From NCBI GenBank assembly GCA_028554795.2, contig CM068842.1, forward strand, positions 22,230,590 to 22,294,589: a DNA stretch of 64,000 nucleotides. The letters are read 5' to 3'. The notes below the pieces were generated by a model. That model was given only the letters and a program-made list of their open reading frames with translations. It was not told where the DNA came from and ran no database searches. Below are positions 8,764 to 21,804 of the stretch, one piece after another. Numbering within the stretch: position 1 is the stretch's first letter; every line of letters begins with the position of its first letter. This stretch comes from Sinohyriopsis cumingii (taxonomy: Eukaryota; Mollusca; Bivalvia; Unionida; Unionidae). Made by a program: the position numbers and the translations under genes.

Positions 8764-9855
8764 TATGGTCCTGTACAGCACGTGCCACTAGCTTTATAGT
8801 TTGATACATGAAACAAATGTGACATAAAATAATAATAAAAATGATTTTATGATTATCGCAAAGGTGATTGCACTCTCGCATTATAGCCGCAGTAATTTCA
8901 ACTATACCTGTTCCATGCGTATGCAAAGCTAACCATGTAGACGTTCGTAAACGTTCGCCTTTTGTGTACATATATAACCCGGTCAAAAAATTAGTCGGTG
9001 CTGAAAACATTTTTAGTACAAGCAAACACACATTCCTGATTTAACAGTCACCTCATTATCATAGTAAGTATTAGTCAGTCGCTGGTGTGCATGTCTTATT
9101 ATTATTATTATTATTATTGTCTATTTTTACCGTACGTTTTAAATATGTTGTATTATTAATGCATCTTTGACTTTATATATTTTTCAAAGTTTTTCTATCA
9201 AATACATTATTCATATTTTATCTTATCAGTATGTCTTAATGAGTTACTGACTTAGTTCGTACGTCTGTCTTTCTTCAAATATATTGTATGGCAAATTTTT
9301 CTATATTTTATTTCTGTAGTCCTTATGTCGTTTAATCATTCTATGTTTGAAATTTTTAGCCGTTTCTTTTTTCTTTCTTCCTTGCCTGCATTTGCAGGTC
9401 TATTGCACACTGCCGTGGTACCTTCAGAGCTTCCTGCGATTTGTTCACGGACTGGTTTTGTAAAGCTATGAATCAAAACGTTGTTGCGAGTTCTATAGTA
9501 TAGAATCATATGTTTAGTTTACAGATTGAACTATCTCTAAATACAATCTAAAAGTAACAATGTTTACTTTGTATTTCAAAACTGCCATTTATCTTTGTTT
9601 ATGTGTGGCATCTACTTCCATAATTAACATTATCCTGTTTGTCTTGATCATGTAAGTGTCAGCAATCTATAAACTCATTTGTAATTACTTTAATTATTTT
9701 GCATATCTTTCATCTTAAAGAATGAAACAAAATACGGTACTCAAATATCAAAACGTAAAGAATTATCTAATAATGAAAATAGTTTTAGCACTAAATGGTA
9801 ATTCTTCTTGCAACAAAGACAGGTATGTATGCCCTTCGCAAATAGCATTGATCGT
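8764..9855. other. Host intergenic DNA, no gene seen
   Basis: AT-rich with a (TTA)n run near 9097-9117. No coding signal. Confidence 0.6.
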
Positions 9856-10075
9856 GGCAATGGGCCAAACAAAATTGATCTGTGGCAATCGGCCGAACGA
9901 AATTGATCTGTGGTAATGGGCCAAACAAAATTGATATGTGGCAATGGGCCAAAACAAAATTTATCTGTGGCAATGGGCCAAACAAAATTGATCTTTGGCA
10001 ATGGACCAAACAAAATTGATCTGTGGCAATGGGCCAAACAAAATTGATATGTGGCAATCGGCCAAACAAAATATG
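9856..10075 (+). repeat. 28-bp tandem repeat, about eight units
   Basis: Units read GGCAATGGGCCAAACAAAAT followed by TGATCTGT, with scattered substitutions and one 29-base unit. Because 28 is not a multiple of three, all frames give repetitive peptides; none is a real protein. Confidence 0.9.
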
Positions 10076-10997
10076 TATCTGCTAACAAGATATATATCTT
10101 TTATTTTCCAGCTCGACCGAGAAAACTTCCCTACGTCCACTCATTTTTTACCAAGGTTGTTGAAGATAATTATTGCCGGAGCAGGCATGGCCGTGATAAA
10201 TTTCGCAATGTGGCAGTGTGCAAAAAAATAATAGTAGTAGACAAAATACAATAGTAAAACAAAAATGACAAACCGGGCTCTAAACTGCATACCGCTGAGC
10301 TGAATAAGTTGAATGGATAATTACGTTGTGCATACACTAGAACGATTAGAGGTGTTACGTGCCACGGTACTTTTTCACTGTACGGTTTCGGTAGTTTCCG
10401 TCAGTAATAACGGAACGAAAGTTCCCAAGAAATCTTGTTAAAACTTTAATGATATTAAAATAATGTTTTCATCTCTCACGACAAAATAATTCAAATTTTT
10501 TTTTACTGTTTTCTTATAAAATAAAGTATTATCTGTCAAAAATTAATTTGGAATATTAAAGATATAACTATATCAATCCTTAAGTACGATTGACACGTGT
10601 CAAATATGCCAACACTTCGGCCGAATAGGGTGTTGTGAAACATATTTGTGCCAAATGCAACTGTTGGAAAATGTTCGGATTAAAACAAGACAAAAAATGT
10701 CATTTCGTTTCGTTATTTACTAGCTTAAGTTAATGTGTTAAATACCTGTATAAATTGGCAAGAGTAAGAATCACCCGAAGAAGTTCAGGAAAGCATCAGT
10801 TTTGTGTCTGAGTTTTACATAATTTCTCCAATCCACTAAATATTTTGTTATGTGCTGTGTTTTTGTGCTTTATGCTTACTGGATCTCCCTGATACACTTC
10901 TTGTACCAGGTGTTAGAATCCCATTTAAATTTTGTCTACCTGTTACATCTATAGCGTAGCTGGAAATTCAGTTTTCAGTGTCAACACTTCCTGTTAT

Positions 10998-11169
10998 TGT
11001 CAATAATCATTGTAATGTCAGCAAAATGACATTCACCGATTGTCAACAATCATTGTAATGTCAGCAAAATGACATTCACCGATTGTCAACAATCATTGTA
11101 ATGTCAGCAAAATGACATTCACCGATTGTCAACAATCATTGTAATGTCAGCAAAATGACATTCACCGAT
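10998..11169 (+). repeat. 43-bp tandem repeat, four units with internal hairpin
   Basis: Four nearly identical 43-bp units start at 10998, 11041, 11084 and 11127. Each contains AATGTCAGCAAAATGACATT, an inverted repeat with 7-bp arms and a 6-base loop. The preceding stretch 10076-10997 and the following 11170-11970 contain no recognisable gene. Confidence 0.9.
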
Positions 11170-11971
11170 TGTCAGCTATACTTAACATACACATAACAAA
11201 TTCATCTACGTTAAGTGTATTGCACTGACCATTTAATTTTCCTCGGGGGGTGGGGGTAGGGAGATGCCAAACTGGGCTGCAATTTTCCTTTGAGCCGAGA
11301 TAGTTTATTTTCTTTTTTCTCAACAATTAAATTGTTGGTACCTAATTTAAAATACTGCGGTATACCATTATACAAAAATTTGTCATGGTACCAAGCTCTA
11401 GTATTCACCATATACCATATATTATTGGAAATATACTTTTGGCTGCATAACCCAATTTTGTATATTTATTTTCGTAGTTTTTATGAACTTCTTGTAGGAT
11501 TTCATTTCTATCTACGAGCAATTTTCTTTTCATCAATAAATTATAAGTTGTTGTTTCCTTTCCTATCTTAATTTTCTCCCTCATCCTCCGTCTTTTACCC
11601 TTGTTTTAGATTTTGTTTATTATTATGCGTGTTTCTGATTTCTTGTATACGTTTGGGATCTCTCACTAGAGAGTTTCCCTTCGTTCTGCATATTCTATTG
11701 CTTGTTTGGGTATTTCTCGCAGGTCCATTTGCCTGGAAGAGTTGTTCTTTTTCTCCTCTTTTCTTATTTTCGTTTGGATTTGAATTATTTCTTCCACCTC
11801 GCATCCTGACGCCGTTAATGTTTTTCTCCTGGTTTTCCGCTAACTCCGTCTTCGAGCCAGGGAATATGTATGGGCTTCTCGAAAATATAAGACAATACAG
11901 AGGATGTGTTGTTTGTTTTCTACTTTTCTGGTCTTTCTAACGGATTTTGCTTTCCTTCCATCAATTTTATA

Positions 11972-12205
11972 TATGTCTCTCCGCACGATATACCCCCCCC
12001 CCCTTCAGCCCCTTAATGCCTGTGTTTAAAAAAAACTCTAACATGTTCTTTGTACAAAAAAGTTTCAATAGATTATAGCGCATCAATTGGGTCTTCTCTT
12101 TACCAGTATTTTGCAAACGCTTAGTCACGCATTTTATTTAAACTTGCATTCCTCGAGATCTCTCCGCACGATATACCCCCCCCCCACCTTCAGCCCCTTA
12201 ATTAA
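11972..12205 (+). repeat. Direct repeat flanking an inverted-repeat arm
   Basis: A ~45-bp sequence (TCTCCGCACGATATACCCCC, then TTCAGCCCCTTAAT) occurs at 11977-12018 and again at 12160-12203. The left arm of the 125-bp inverted repeat lies between the two copies, which suggests insertion with local duplication. Confidence 0.75.
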
Positions 12206-13071
12206 TACGATGCCAATGGAACAACAACAACTAGTACTACGATGACAACAACTCATATTACTGTTAATGCTATTACTACTGCTGCTTGGAAAACGCATCG
12301 ATTTTGTCACCGTCGTAGTGCACACTAAATTATGAAAAGATCTGCACACATAAATAAACTTTAGCGAATCCGTATTTATAACTAATATTCATCTCGGAAA
12401 ACGCGATGATCGAAAACAACCGACCAGAGCTACGCTCTATTTGTAACAAATATTTAAATATAAGAACCCGTTTAACTCCTAAATTATATCCATACCTTCA
12501 AAACATTTCAACATTGTGCCACAAATGGCTTCATAAGATTAAGATTTCTAACTACTATAGTCTTTTAAAACACAGACTGAATGTATTCGTTTGTGAAATG
12601 CTTTTTGAACGGTTAACATCAAAGATTTGTATCGAGTGTTTGCTCATACTTGATGTATTTCATGAGAGTGAGCCTATGCCCTTCTTTTAAACTGATTTCC
12701 CTTCAACGCTCTAATACGTACATAAAAATAAATGAATTCAATAAACATTTAGAAGACCTTGGGAGGGGGAAAACATAAAAGCATTAGAATCGATTGAAAT
12801 AGTTTGTAAAACATGAATACGTTAGAGGTCTGTTAATATTAAAGTTGAGGCGTCTCCTTAAGTGCAGATTGTTTCAAGGAAATACCTGTTTATTTTTATT
12901 TCAATGGAGAACTGATCTTACAAAAATCTCTAAAACTTATTCTTCAAGTTTAAATAAAATGCGTGACTAAGCGTTTGCAAAATACTGGTAAAGAGAAGAC
13001 CAATTGATGCGCTATAATCTATTGAAACTTTTTTGTACAAAGAACATGTTAGAGTTTTTTTTAAACACAAA
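12022..13071. mobile_element. Possible foldback/MITE-like element with ~125-bp inverted repeats
   Basis: 12022-12146 reappears in reverse complement at 12947-13071 with only a few differences, including the stretch from GTGTTTAAAAAAAACTCTAA to GTCACGCATTTTATTTAAAC. The ~800 bp between the arms encode no recognisable transposase. A non-autonomous DNA transposon is the simplest reading; no clear target-site duplication was identified. Confidence 0.55.
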
Positions 13072-15000
<1,929 letters not shown>

Positions 15001-15311
15001 AGATTGACTATGTTGTTCTGGATTTTATCATTTCTTTTTTAGCTTTATCTTTGTTGCGTGTCTTTTTGGGGTAACTAAACTTACACGGTACTGTATAGCC
15101 GGGATTGTACATTCATACCTATCAAGTCTAGCGAGCAGGCCTAGGTAGAATACGCCTCAAGTTTAGTCAAATCGCGTATTCATTGTTTGAATAACAGTGT
15201 GGAATAAAGAAAAAATAAATCGATAAAAGTTGATATTTTGATCAGTTTGTACAATTAAGATTTAAGGACATTATTGGACTCACTTAATAACTGGAACTTG
15301 TCCTAGTGGTC

Positions 15312-15664
15312 AGTAGTGAATGGGGCCACCCTAGCCTCAATGGGAATTAGCATTACAGAGACCCCTGGGCCACTCTAGCCTCAATGGAAAATTAACATGG
15401 AGAAAAATCGTGGGCCACTCTAGCCTCAAGGGGAATTTAACATGGGAAATAGTCTTGGGCTACTCTAGCCTCAAGGGGAATTGAACATGGAGAAAAAACC
15501 CTGGGCCACTCTAGCCTCAAGGGGAATTGAACATGGGATTTTTTTTTTTTTAATTTTTTTTAAAATTTAAACTTAAATTTAAATTTAAAAAAGGGGTAGG
15601 CAATTGAATAAAATCATTCTCTTTTCGAGAAATATGGCTGGCCCTGAAAAGGGCCTTTGGGTTT
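15312..15664 (+). repeat. Left terminal inverted repeat of copy B
   Basis: Five tandem units of roughly 50 bp with the core CTAGCCTCAA are followed by an AT-rich AAATTT block and the histone-type signal. It matches the right TIR (33130-33433) almost exactly apart from one extra unit on the left. Confidence 0.93.
15640..15655 (-). terminator. Histone-type 3' stem-loop inside the left TIR (copy B)
   Basis: On the - strand it reads GGCCCTTTTCAGGGCC, preceded by CCAAA and followed 9-10 nt on by TCTCGAAAAGAGAATGA (15615-15631). It lies 24 bases past the stop of the 77-residue outward gene. Confidence 0.85.
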
Positions 15665-15679
15665 ATGTTAATGTATCCA

Positions 15680-15913
15680 TTAACATAAAGGGCACCGCAT
15701 TGGTCTTCTTCTTGTCCTTAGGCTGCGTTTCACTGTAGGACCGTAAATCAGGACTCTTTTGAGGCATCCTTGTCTTTCTACGTAGATCCTACGTATCCAC
15801 AGACTGGTGTTTGTCCTGTGGACAACGGTCCACTTGGATCGGACATACATGGGTATGTCCGTCCGGAACATCATGGAAGACACAAGCGTAGAAGATTGCA
15901 CATCGGTCCACAT
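15680..15913 (-). CDS. Small Arg-rich left-end protein (copy B)
   Basis: A 77-residue protein starting MWTDVQSSTL. It is rich in Arg, with a CPLC-type Cys pair at the C-terminus. The copy C version (56039-56266) keeps the length, the MFRTDIPxYVRSKW core, the RRxYxERQGCLKxVL segment and the terminal Cys motif while differing at many positions, which supports a real coding frame. It may bind nucleic acid through its basic C-terminus; this is a guess. A TATA box (CTATAAATAAG on the - strand) lies at 15956-15967. It is transcribed outward, toward the element end. Confidence 0.75.
   Translation of the reverse strand: MWTDVQSSTLVSSMMFRTDIPMYVRSKWTVVHRTNTSLWIRRIYVERQGCLKRVLIYGPTVKRSLRTRRRPMRCPLC
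15840..15861. repeat. Palindrome inside the left-end gene (copy B)
   Basis: CGGACATAC and GTATGTCCG are 9-bp arms separated by four bases. In copy C (56091-56112) the arms are 10 bp with a two-base spacer, so the palindrome persists despite local change. Confidence 0.7.
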
Positions 15914-16132
15914 CTTGAAGCGACGAGAACAAGTGAATCAATGCACTGAACTGCGCTTATTTATAGGTAGAGGTAGGATTGAAACGGATTGAGTTCATTC
16001 ACCAATCCAAACACGCGTTACAAAATTCAGTCAGCCCGCATCCAATCCGAGGAGATTAGTCTGTGACGTCAGTTGGTCTATATAGATTCGCTAGCGCTTG
16101 TGTGTAGTCAATCTATGCGACAGTGATTCAAC
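15914..16132. promoter_or_regulatory. Divergent CRE/CCAAT/TATA promoter region (copy B)
   Basis: Between the two divergent left-end genes stand a perfect CRE TGACGTCA (16064-16071), CCAAT boxes (CACCAATCC near 16000 and ATCCAATCC near 16040), a TATA box for the + strand gene (CTATATAG at about 16078) and one for the - strand gene (15956-15967). Copy C keeps the same elements at 55818-56005. Confidence 0.65.
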
Positions 16133-16693
16133 ATGACGGAAATTCAGAAAAAGATCCATTGGGGTGTACCAGCAGGGGAGACCGCCCAAGGGAACCCGGA
16201 CTTACTTTCAGAAGAGGTACATTGGGATTTTGTGGATTTTCTTACCTCGCAAGAATTTGTTCCGGAACCTTCGTCTCATTCTTCATTACCGCAAGTGGAG
16301 AATTTTAGACAGAGACAGAAAGAAGAATTGGAGAAATTTATGCAACGACAAAAGGAAGCGGAACAAGCTTTTCTCCTACAGCAACAGCAACAGCAACAAG
16401 AAGAAGTAAGAAAAAAACAACAGCAATAACAGCAAGAAGAAGTAGCAGCAAAGAAACAAGAGGGTGAAAATCAAACGGCTACGGTACTGTTGGACATTTT
16501 AGCGGAGTTAAGCAGTCTGAAACAAATGTATCAGACTTCTTTATCACGACCGAAGAGAATACGACCTTCCCGAGCTAAACACGCCAACCCTGTGACTAAG
16601 CCTATCGTACCACCCTTAGTGATTTCAACCCAATCATCAGAAGTAGGCCTTGGCCGTGGCAAAGGCTTAAGGCAGTTAAAGTTGATTGGTTAA
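16133..16693 (+). pseudogene. Gln-rich coiled-coil protein, one premature stop (copy B)
   Basis: The frame matches the intact 185-residue protein of copy C end to end. An acidic N-terminus (EEVHWDFVDFLTSQEFVPEP) leads into a helix with a polyQ run (QRQKEELEKFMQRQKEAEQ), a linker, a short leucine-rich helix (LLDILAEL, then LKQMYQ) and a basic tail (RPKRIRPSRAKH). A TAA at 16427-16429, inside the Q repeat, interrupts copy B. Function unknown; the layout suggests a self-associating, possibly DNA-bound or transcriptional protein. It ends in a histone-type signal. Confidence 0.8.
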
Positions 16694-16720
16694 ACTCACT
16701 CCTACACCATAAAGAAAAAA

Positions 16721-16736
16721 GGCCCTTTTCAGGGCC
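16721..16736 (+). terminator. Histone-type 3' stem-loop after the Gln-rich gene (copy B)
   Basis: GGCCCTTTTCAGGGCC starts 28 bases after the stop and is followed by ACCCACATTTCTCG and the purine run AAAGGAAATAC. Unlike the other sites, the U7-like element has AAAGGAA in place of AAAAGAG. Confidence 0.8.
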
Positions 16737-16985
16737 ACCCACATTTCTCGAAAGGAAATACAATTTCAATATGCCAATAACTCAAAAATAAACCCCACCC
16801 ATTTTACCCTTATAGTACGTGTCTGTGTATGAGTGCGTGAGTGTAGCTTCTTATTTTAAAATCAAAACTCAAAGACACTTACCTTATATCATTAATGTAT
16901 TCTTTTCTCCATAGTTACAATCCAATTCACAATTCACAACAGAACACTTTAATTAAAAGTTCATTGACTTCTTCTTTCTCCTTGT

Positions 16986-17478
16986 TTAGTCTCTCTGTTT
17001 TTTGAATTTCTTCACCGTTTTTTCCTCATTTTCTTCCCTTCTTCTTTTCTTCTCCTGTTTCTTTGCCTCTTTTAAACAGAATTGTCTTCTTTCTTCCTCT
17101 TCTTCCTCTGAAGAATCCCTCTCTTCCTTCGAAGAATCCCTCTCTTCTTCCGAAGAATCCCTCTCTTCTTCTGAAGAATCCTTCCTTTCTTCTGACTCCT
17201 CTTGTTTCTTTTTTGGGCAATCTGGAGACCAATGTCCTTTTTCTTTACAATAATAACAGGTATCTTGACTTTTATCTTTTCTAGCCCCTGTTTTTTTTTC
17301 TTTTTTGACGGTCTGGACACTCTGAAGACCAATGCCCTTTCTTCTGACAGATATAGCAAGTATCCTGACTTTTATCTCGAAAGGAAGGAGAGTAGTCCGT
17401 AGGCTGGTCTGAAGAGAATTTTCTAATGACCCCTCGCAAAGCTCTGACGAAACGTTCCATCTGGGTAGTCTCTTCCAT
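16986..17478 (-). pseudogene. Double CCHC zinc-knuckle protein, frameshifted (copy B)
   Basis: The start MEETTQMERF is at 17478. The first CCHC knuckle (CYICQKKGHWSSEC) is in this frame. A run of nine A on the coding strand at 17291-17299 is one base longer overall than the equivalent copy C segment, so the second knuckle (CYYCKEKGHWSPDC) and the acidic Ser/Glu repeats plus basic tail continue in another frame. In copy C the gene is intact. It lies head to head with the polymerase gene, sharing an ~130-bp promoter region with TATA boxes in both directions. A single-stranded nucleic-acid binding role is expected for tandem knuckles. Confidence 0.85.
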
Positions 17479-17612
17479 CGTTGTGCTCGGTTTGAGAGTG
17501 AAATGAATAGTGAAAGGACAAGACACACACCCTTTTATATACGCTGGTTTGCCATGACTATAAATTAGTCTATGGTGTTTAAACTTTAGTCATTTGACGT
17601 TTTTCACTCAAG
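17479..17612. promoter_or_regulatory. Divergent promoter between zinc-knuckle and polymerase genes (copy B)
   Basis: CCTTTTATATAC (17531-17542, TATATAAAAGG read on the - strand) and CTATAAATTAG (17559-17569 on the + strand) are back-to-back TATA boxes, each placed upstream of one of the two genes. The arrangement is kept at 54416-54522 in copy C. Confidence 0.65.
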
Positions 17613-20600
17613 ATGAAACGATCCTATTCATTCGAGAAGAAAGAAGAAGAAGAAGAAAGTAAGAGGCAGAAACGTGATCTATCGCCTCGTACTAGGGCTG
17701 AAATCTTGGCACAAATTCATGCCAGTGATTTTGAAGAGGACATGAGTGAACCAGAATCAGAACCCTCTAAACCAAGTTCACCACCCTTAGTCAACCCTGA
17801 AAAGTACTATTCCATTCGAGAGACGGAAAAGCACTCCTCTAGAAAATTTAGAACCACGGCTTACACCTACACAGTGAAGTTTAAAGATTTCAAGGCCGAC
17901 ATACCATTGGAGAAAGCAGAAGGGTTTATCACCGAGATGTGGGATTCTTTGCTCACCGCACTCAAGCGACAATGTCAACCCAAAGAAGACGATCGCTTGA
18001 CACTATCCATAGATCACGACGGTTTGAAATCCCCTGTTTGGATCGAGTTTAGCAGACCCGCAGAACTAACCCCTTCCAAAGTCATGGACAAGATTCAACA
18101 CGTACAACAATCTAATGACTAGTTTGACATCACCGATGGTAAAGCCACACTGAAAATGGCCCACGTCTCTCCTCCTCAAGGGACTGGACGCAAAAAGATG
18201 TTATTGGTGGACGACCTTCGCAACACCAAAACAAGTCTCGTCCGAATTAACAACCCTCAAGACCAGATGTGTTTAGCTCGAGCCATCGTGGTGGGACGAA
18301 CCTATGCCAACAAGAACGACACGGTAGAATGGAAAAGAGCCTGGAAAACTATTCGACAATCGGACCGAGCCAAACAACGAAACGAGGCAGAACTCCTGTT
18401 GCAACAAGCTGGTCTGTCCAAAGACACACCCTGTGGCATTCCTGAGATGCAAAAATTGCAAGATGCCCTAGCTCCACGATACACCTTGAAAGTGCACCCT
18501 CAAGAAATGCGCGGACCTCTGTTGTTTCGAGGCCAAGACTTTAAGGACGGAAAATACATTCATGTTTATTATCACGATGACCATTTCGATAGCATTACCA
18601 CTATCACCGGATTCCTGGGATACAGATATTACTATGAGAAATGTGATTATGGTTATAACAATCGAGAGCAACACAAGCATTGTGGATGGAAATGCCCAGG
18701 ATGTTTGGCCTCTCCACCCTGTCTGAGCGAAGAACCAGTGCCTTGTTCGACTTGTCTGCGCACGTTTGTCAGCCCTACCTGTTACCAACAACATTTGAAA
18801 ACACAAGGTTCACAGAAGAAATGTGCTTGTCAACTCCTGAGATTGTGCCCTACGTGTGGACAAGGCATACGTACCAACAGTACCAAGGCACACGTATGTC
18901 GAGGAAAGAAAAAATGTCACATTTGTCACCACATCGTCGACTTGGAACACCAATGCTACGTGCAAAAATACCAACCCCCACCAGAGAAAAAGGACGGTCA
19001 CAAGAAGAAAAGCAATTTCATCTTTTTCGATTTCGAATGCATGCAAGAGACCGGCATTCACATTCTTAATTTCTGCGTGGCTCATCGAGCGTGCGAGAAG
19101 TGCATTCAAGAACCTATCTTCAGTCATTGCCCTCACTGCAGCAAAATTCCTGGAGGGCGTGAAAAAATCTTTCGAGGACCGAACACGTTAGCCGATTTTG
19201 CCCAATGGGTCTTAGATCCCATCGACAAGACGTGGAGCCAAGAGGACATCGAACGTTACGGAGATTGTCATCGTCATGCCACAGTGATGGCTCACAATTT
19301 CTCCGGATACGATGGACAGTTTCTTCTCAGATACTATACGGAACAAGGCACCGAGCGTCCTAAAGTGACTTTGAACGGAGCCAAAATCATTTTCATGCAA
19401 GTGGGACAAGTGCAGTTTAAAGATTCGATGAGTTACTTGGCCATGCCTTTGAGTCGAATGCCTAAAACGTATGGAATGACAGAAATGGCTAAAGGGTACT
19501 TTCCTCACTTTTTCAATACGGAAGCCAATCAACATGCCGTTCTACCCCATTTACCTGAGGCTCACTATTACGACCCCGACAACATGCGTACCGAACAACG
19601 AGAAGCTTTCTACGCTTGGTACCAAGCTCACGCCTCGGACCCTTTCGACTTTCAGGAAGAAATGCTAAAGTATTGTCGTTCCGACGTGGACATTTTACGG
19701 CGTTGCTGTGGAAAATTTCGAGAACTGTTCATGGAACACGGAGGGGTCGATCCTTTGAAAGAAGCTTGCACCATTGCCAAAGCGAGTTCCTTAGTGTATC
19801 GACAACGATTCATGCCTGAAAACACTGTGGTTGTCATCAGTCCTCAAACGACCCACTTTGTCAAACGTCAATACTCGGTCAAAGCCCTACGTTGGTTACA
19901 TTACTTGTGCGACAAGGAAGACAAGTGGATTCAGCATGCCCGCAACGGAGGGGGTGAAAAGACCATCGGAACGTATTCGGTCGATGGCTGGGACTTAGAA
20001 AACCCCAAGATCGTGTACGAGTTTAACGGTTGCTTATTTCACGGATGTCCCGTCTGTTACCCTGACCGTGACACTAAAAATCAGTTTTTGCAACGAACCA
20101 TGGAAGACTTGTACCAGGACACTTGTCAGCGGCGCCTAAAGTTAGAACAGGAAGGATACCAAGTGGTGGAAATGTGGGAACACGAGTACGATCACCGTAT
20201 GAAAACCGATCCCGAGTTTAAACGCCTCGTGGAAGGTTACCAGTTCATGGACCCGCTGAACCCGAGGGATAGTTTGTACGGAGGAAGGACCAATGCCACC
20301 TGTTTGCTGTACCAAGCCGACGAAGAGAAAGGAGAAGAAATCAAATACTTGGACGTGTGTTCGCTGTATCCCTACGTGTGCAAATATTGTCGCTTTCCTG
20401 TAGGGCACCCGCAATTGTTAACGGAACACATCGACCTGAAAAACATTCGACAATACGAAGGCTTGATCAAGTGTAAAGTTTTGCCTCACACGAACCTATA
20501 CCATCCCGTCTTACCTCACCATTGTCAAGGCAAACTGATATTTCCATTGTGCCATACTTGTGCCGAAACGTGTAACCAAGATCAGCATTGTCAGCACACC

Positions 20601-21680
20601 CAGGAAGAACGGACCTTGACGGGAACCTGGGTCAGCGTGGAATTGTTCAAAGCTCTGGACATGGGATACCAACTGTTAGAAGTGTACGAAATTTGCCACT
20701 TTCCCAAGACACAACAATGCCACAAGGGTGACCCTACTCAGAAAGGCATTTTCGCCGACTACGTGGATGCATTTTTGAAACTGAAACAAGAAGCCAGCGG
20801 CTATCCTTCGTGGTGTCACACTCCCGAAGACCAAATAAAATTCAAAGAGAAATACTACCAACAAGAAGGCATCTCTTTAGACCACATCGAAAAAAACGAA
20901 GGCAGGCGATCGTTTGCCAAAGTGATGTTAAATTGCTTGTGGGGTAAAATGGCACAACGACCGTGTTTACCCAAGACGGAATATTTGACAGAACCTTCCC
21001 GCTACTTCCAGATGATTCACGACAAAACCAAATACATGAAACACGTGGACGTCGTTCGAGAGGATTTGATCTTGGTCAATTACGAAGAAGATCTGGACTT
21101 TGTACAAGACGACCCTTTTGGAAATGTCATCATTGCGGCTTACGTGACAGCTCATGCTCGCTTAAAATTGTACGAAGCTTTAGAACTGTTAGAAGAACGC
21201 GTCCTGTACTTTGACACGGACAGTTGCATTTACATCCATCACCCGATTCAACAGCACCCTGACATCGAAGGAGACCGTTTAGGAGCCTGGACAGACGAGC
21301 ATCCCGACGACAAGATTCTAAGTTTCGTCAGTGGCGGCCCCAAAAATTACGGCTACGAATACCGGGACAAACAAGGAGAAGTGCACACGACGTGCAAAGT
21401 GAAAGGACTGACTCTGAATTATCGTACCAGTCGAGTGGTCAACTTTGGGGTATTGAAAGAAGCCTTGCAATCGGGAGAGGATGGAAACTTTAAAGTGACC
21501 ACCTATCAACCGAACAAGATTGTACGTTTACCCACTCACCACATCGTCAGTCGACCCTTGGAAAAAGTCTATCAAATTGTATACCAGAAGCGAGTGCGAC
21601 TTTCCAATCACTTGACGTTGCCGTACGGTCACGTCGGTATTGGTCTGTATATAAAAAGGAACCCTAGGCAAGATCGATAG
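17613..21680 (+). pseudogene. PolB: Protein-primed family B DNA polymerase, single in-frame amber (copy B)
   Basis: Two open segments in one frame, 17613-18122 and 18156-21680 (1174 residues from its ATG), are separated by TAG at 18120-18122; copy C has CAG there and reads through. The N-terminal part is acidic/basic and unrecognised. A Cys/His-rich region then precedes the catalytic core. Counting from 18156: Exo I DFE about 292, Exo II with NFSGYD about 380, Exo III YCRSDVD about 506, Pol motif A DVCSLYP about 733, motif B KVMLNCLWG about 922, motif C YFDTDS about 1019. All catalytic aspartates are present. It would replicate the linear element by protein priming. Downstream ATG use could still yield a polymerase. 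Confidence 0.93.
21648..21659 (+). promoter_or_regulatory. TATA box at the 3' end of the polymerase frame
   Basis: TATATAAAAAGG lies inside the last codons of the polymerase gene, about 145 bases before the next ATG. The same element is present in copy C. Confidence 0.5.
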
Positions 21681-21804
21681 TTCATTGTTCATTGAAGTAA
21701 CTTACCATGTCGTTGACGAAGAAGAAACCAGATTGGTTAGGAGTCAAATGTTGGACATCACCGAGACCAGGGTTTTGAGGCTTGGACACTAGAGGTAGCC
21801 CAGT

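Noticed and set aside
9741..10231. Long frames with repeated FGPLPQINFVWPIA-type peptides
   Set aside because: Produced by the 28-bp tandem repeat in every frame; not a protein.
9856..11169. CRISPR-like arrays
   Set aside because: Units are head-to-tail without unique spacers, in animal DNA; they are simple tandem repeats. The TIR arrays are likewise not CRISPR.
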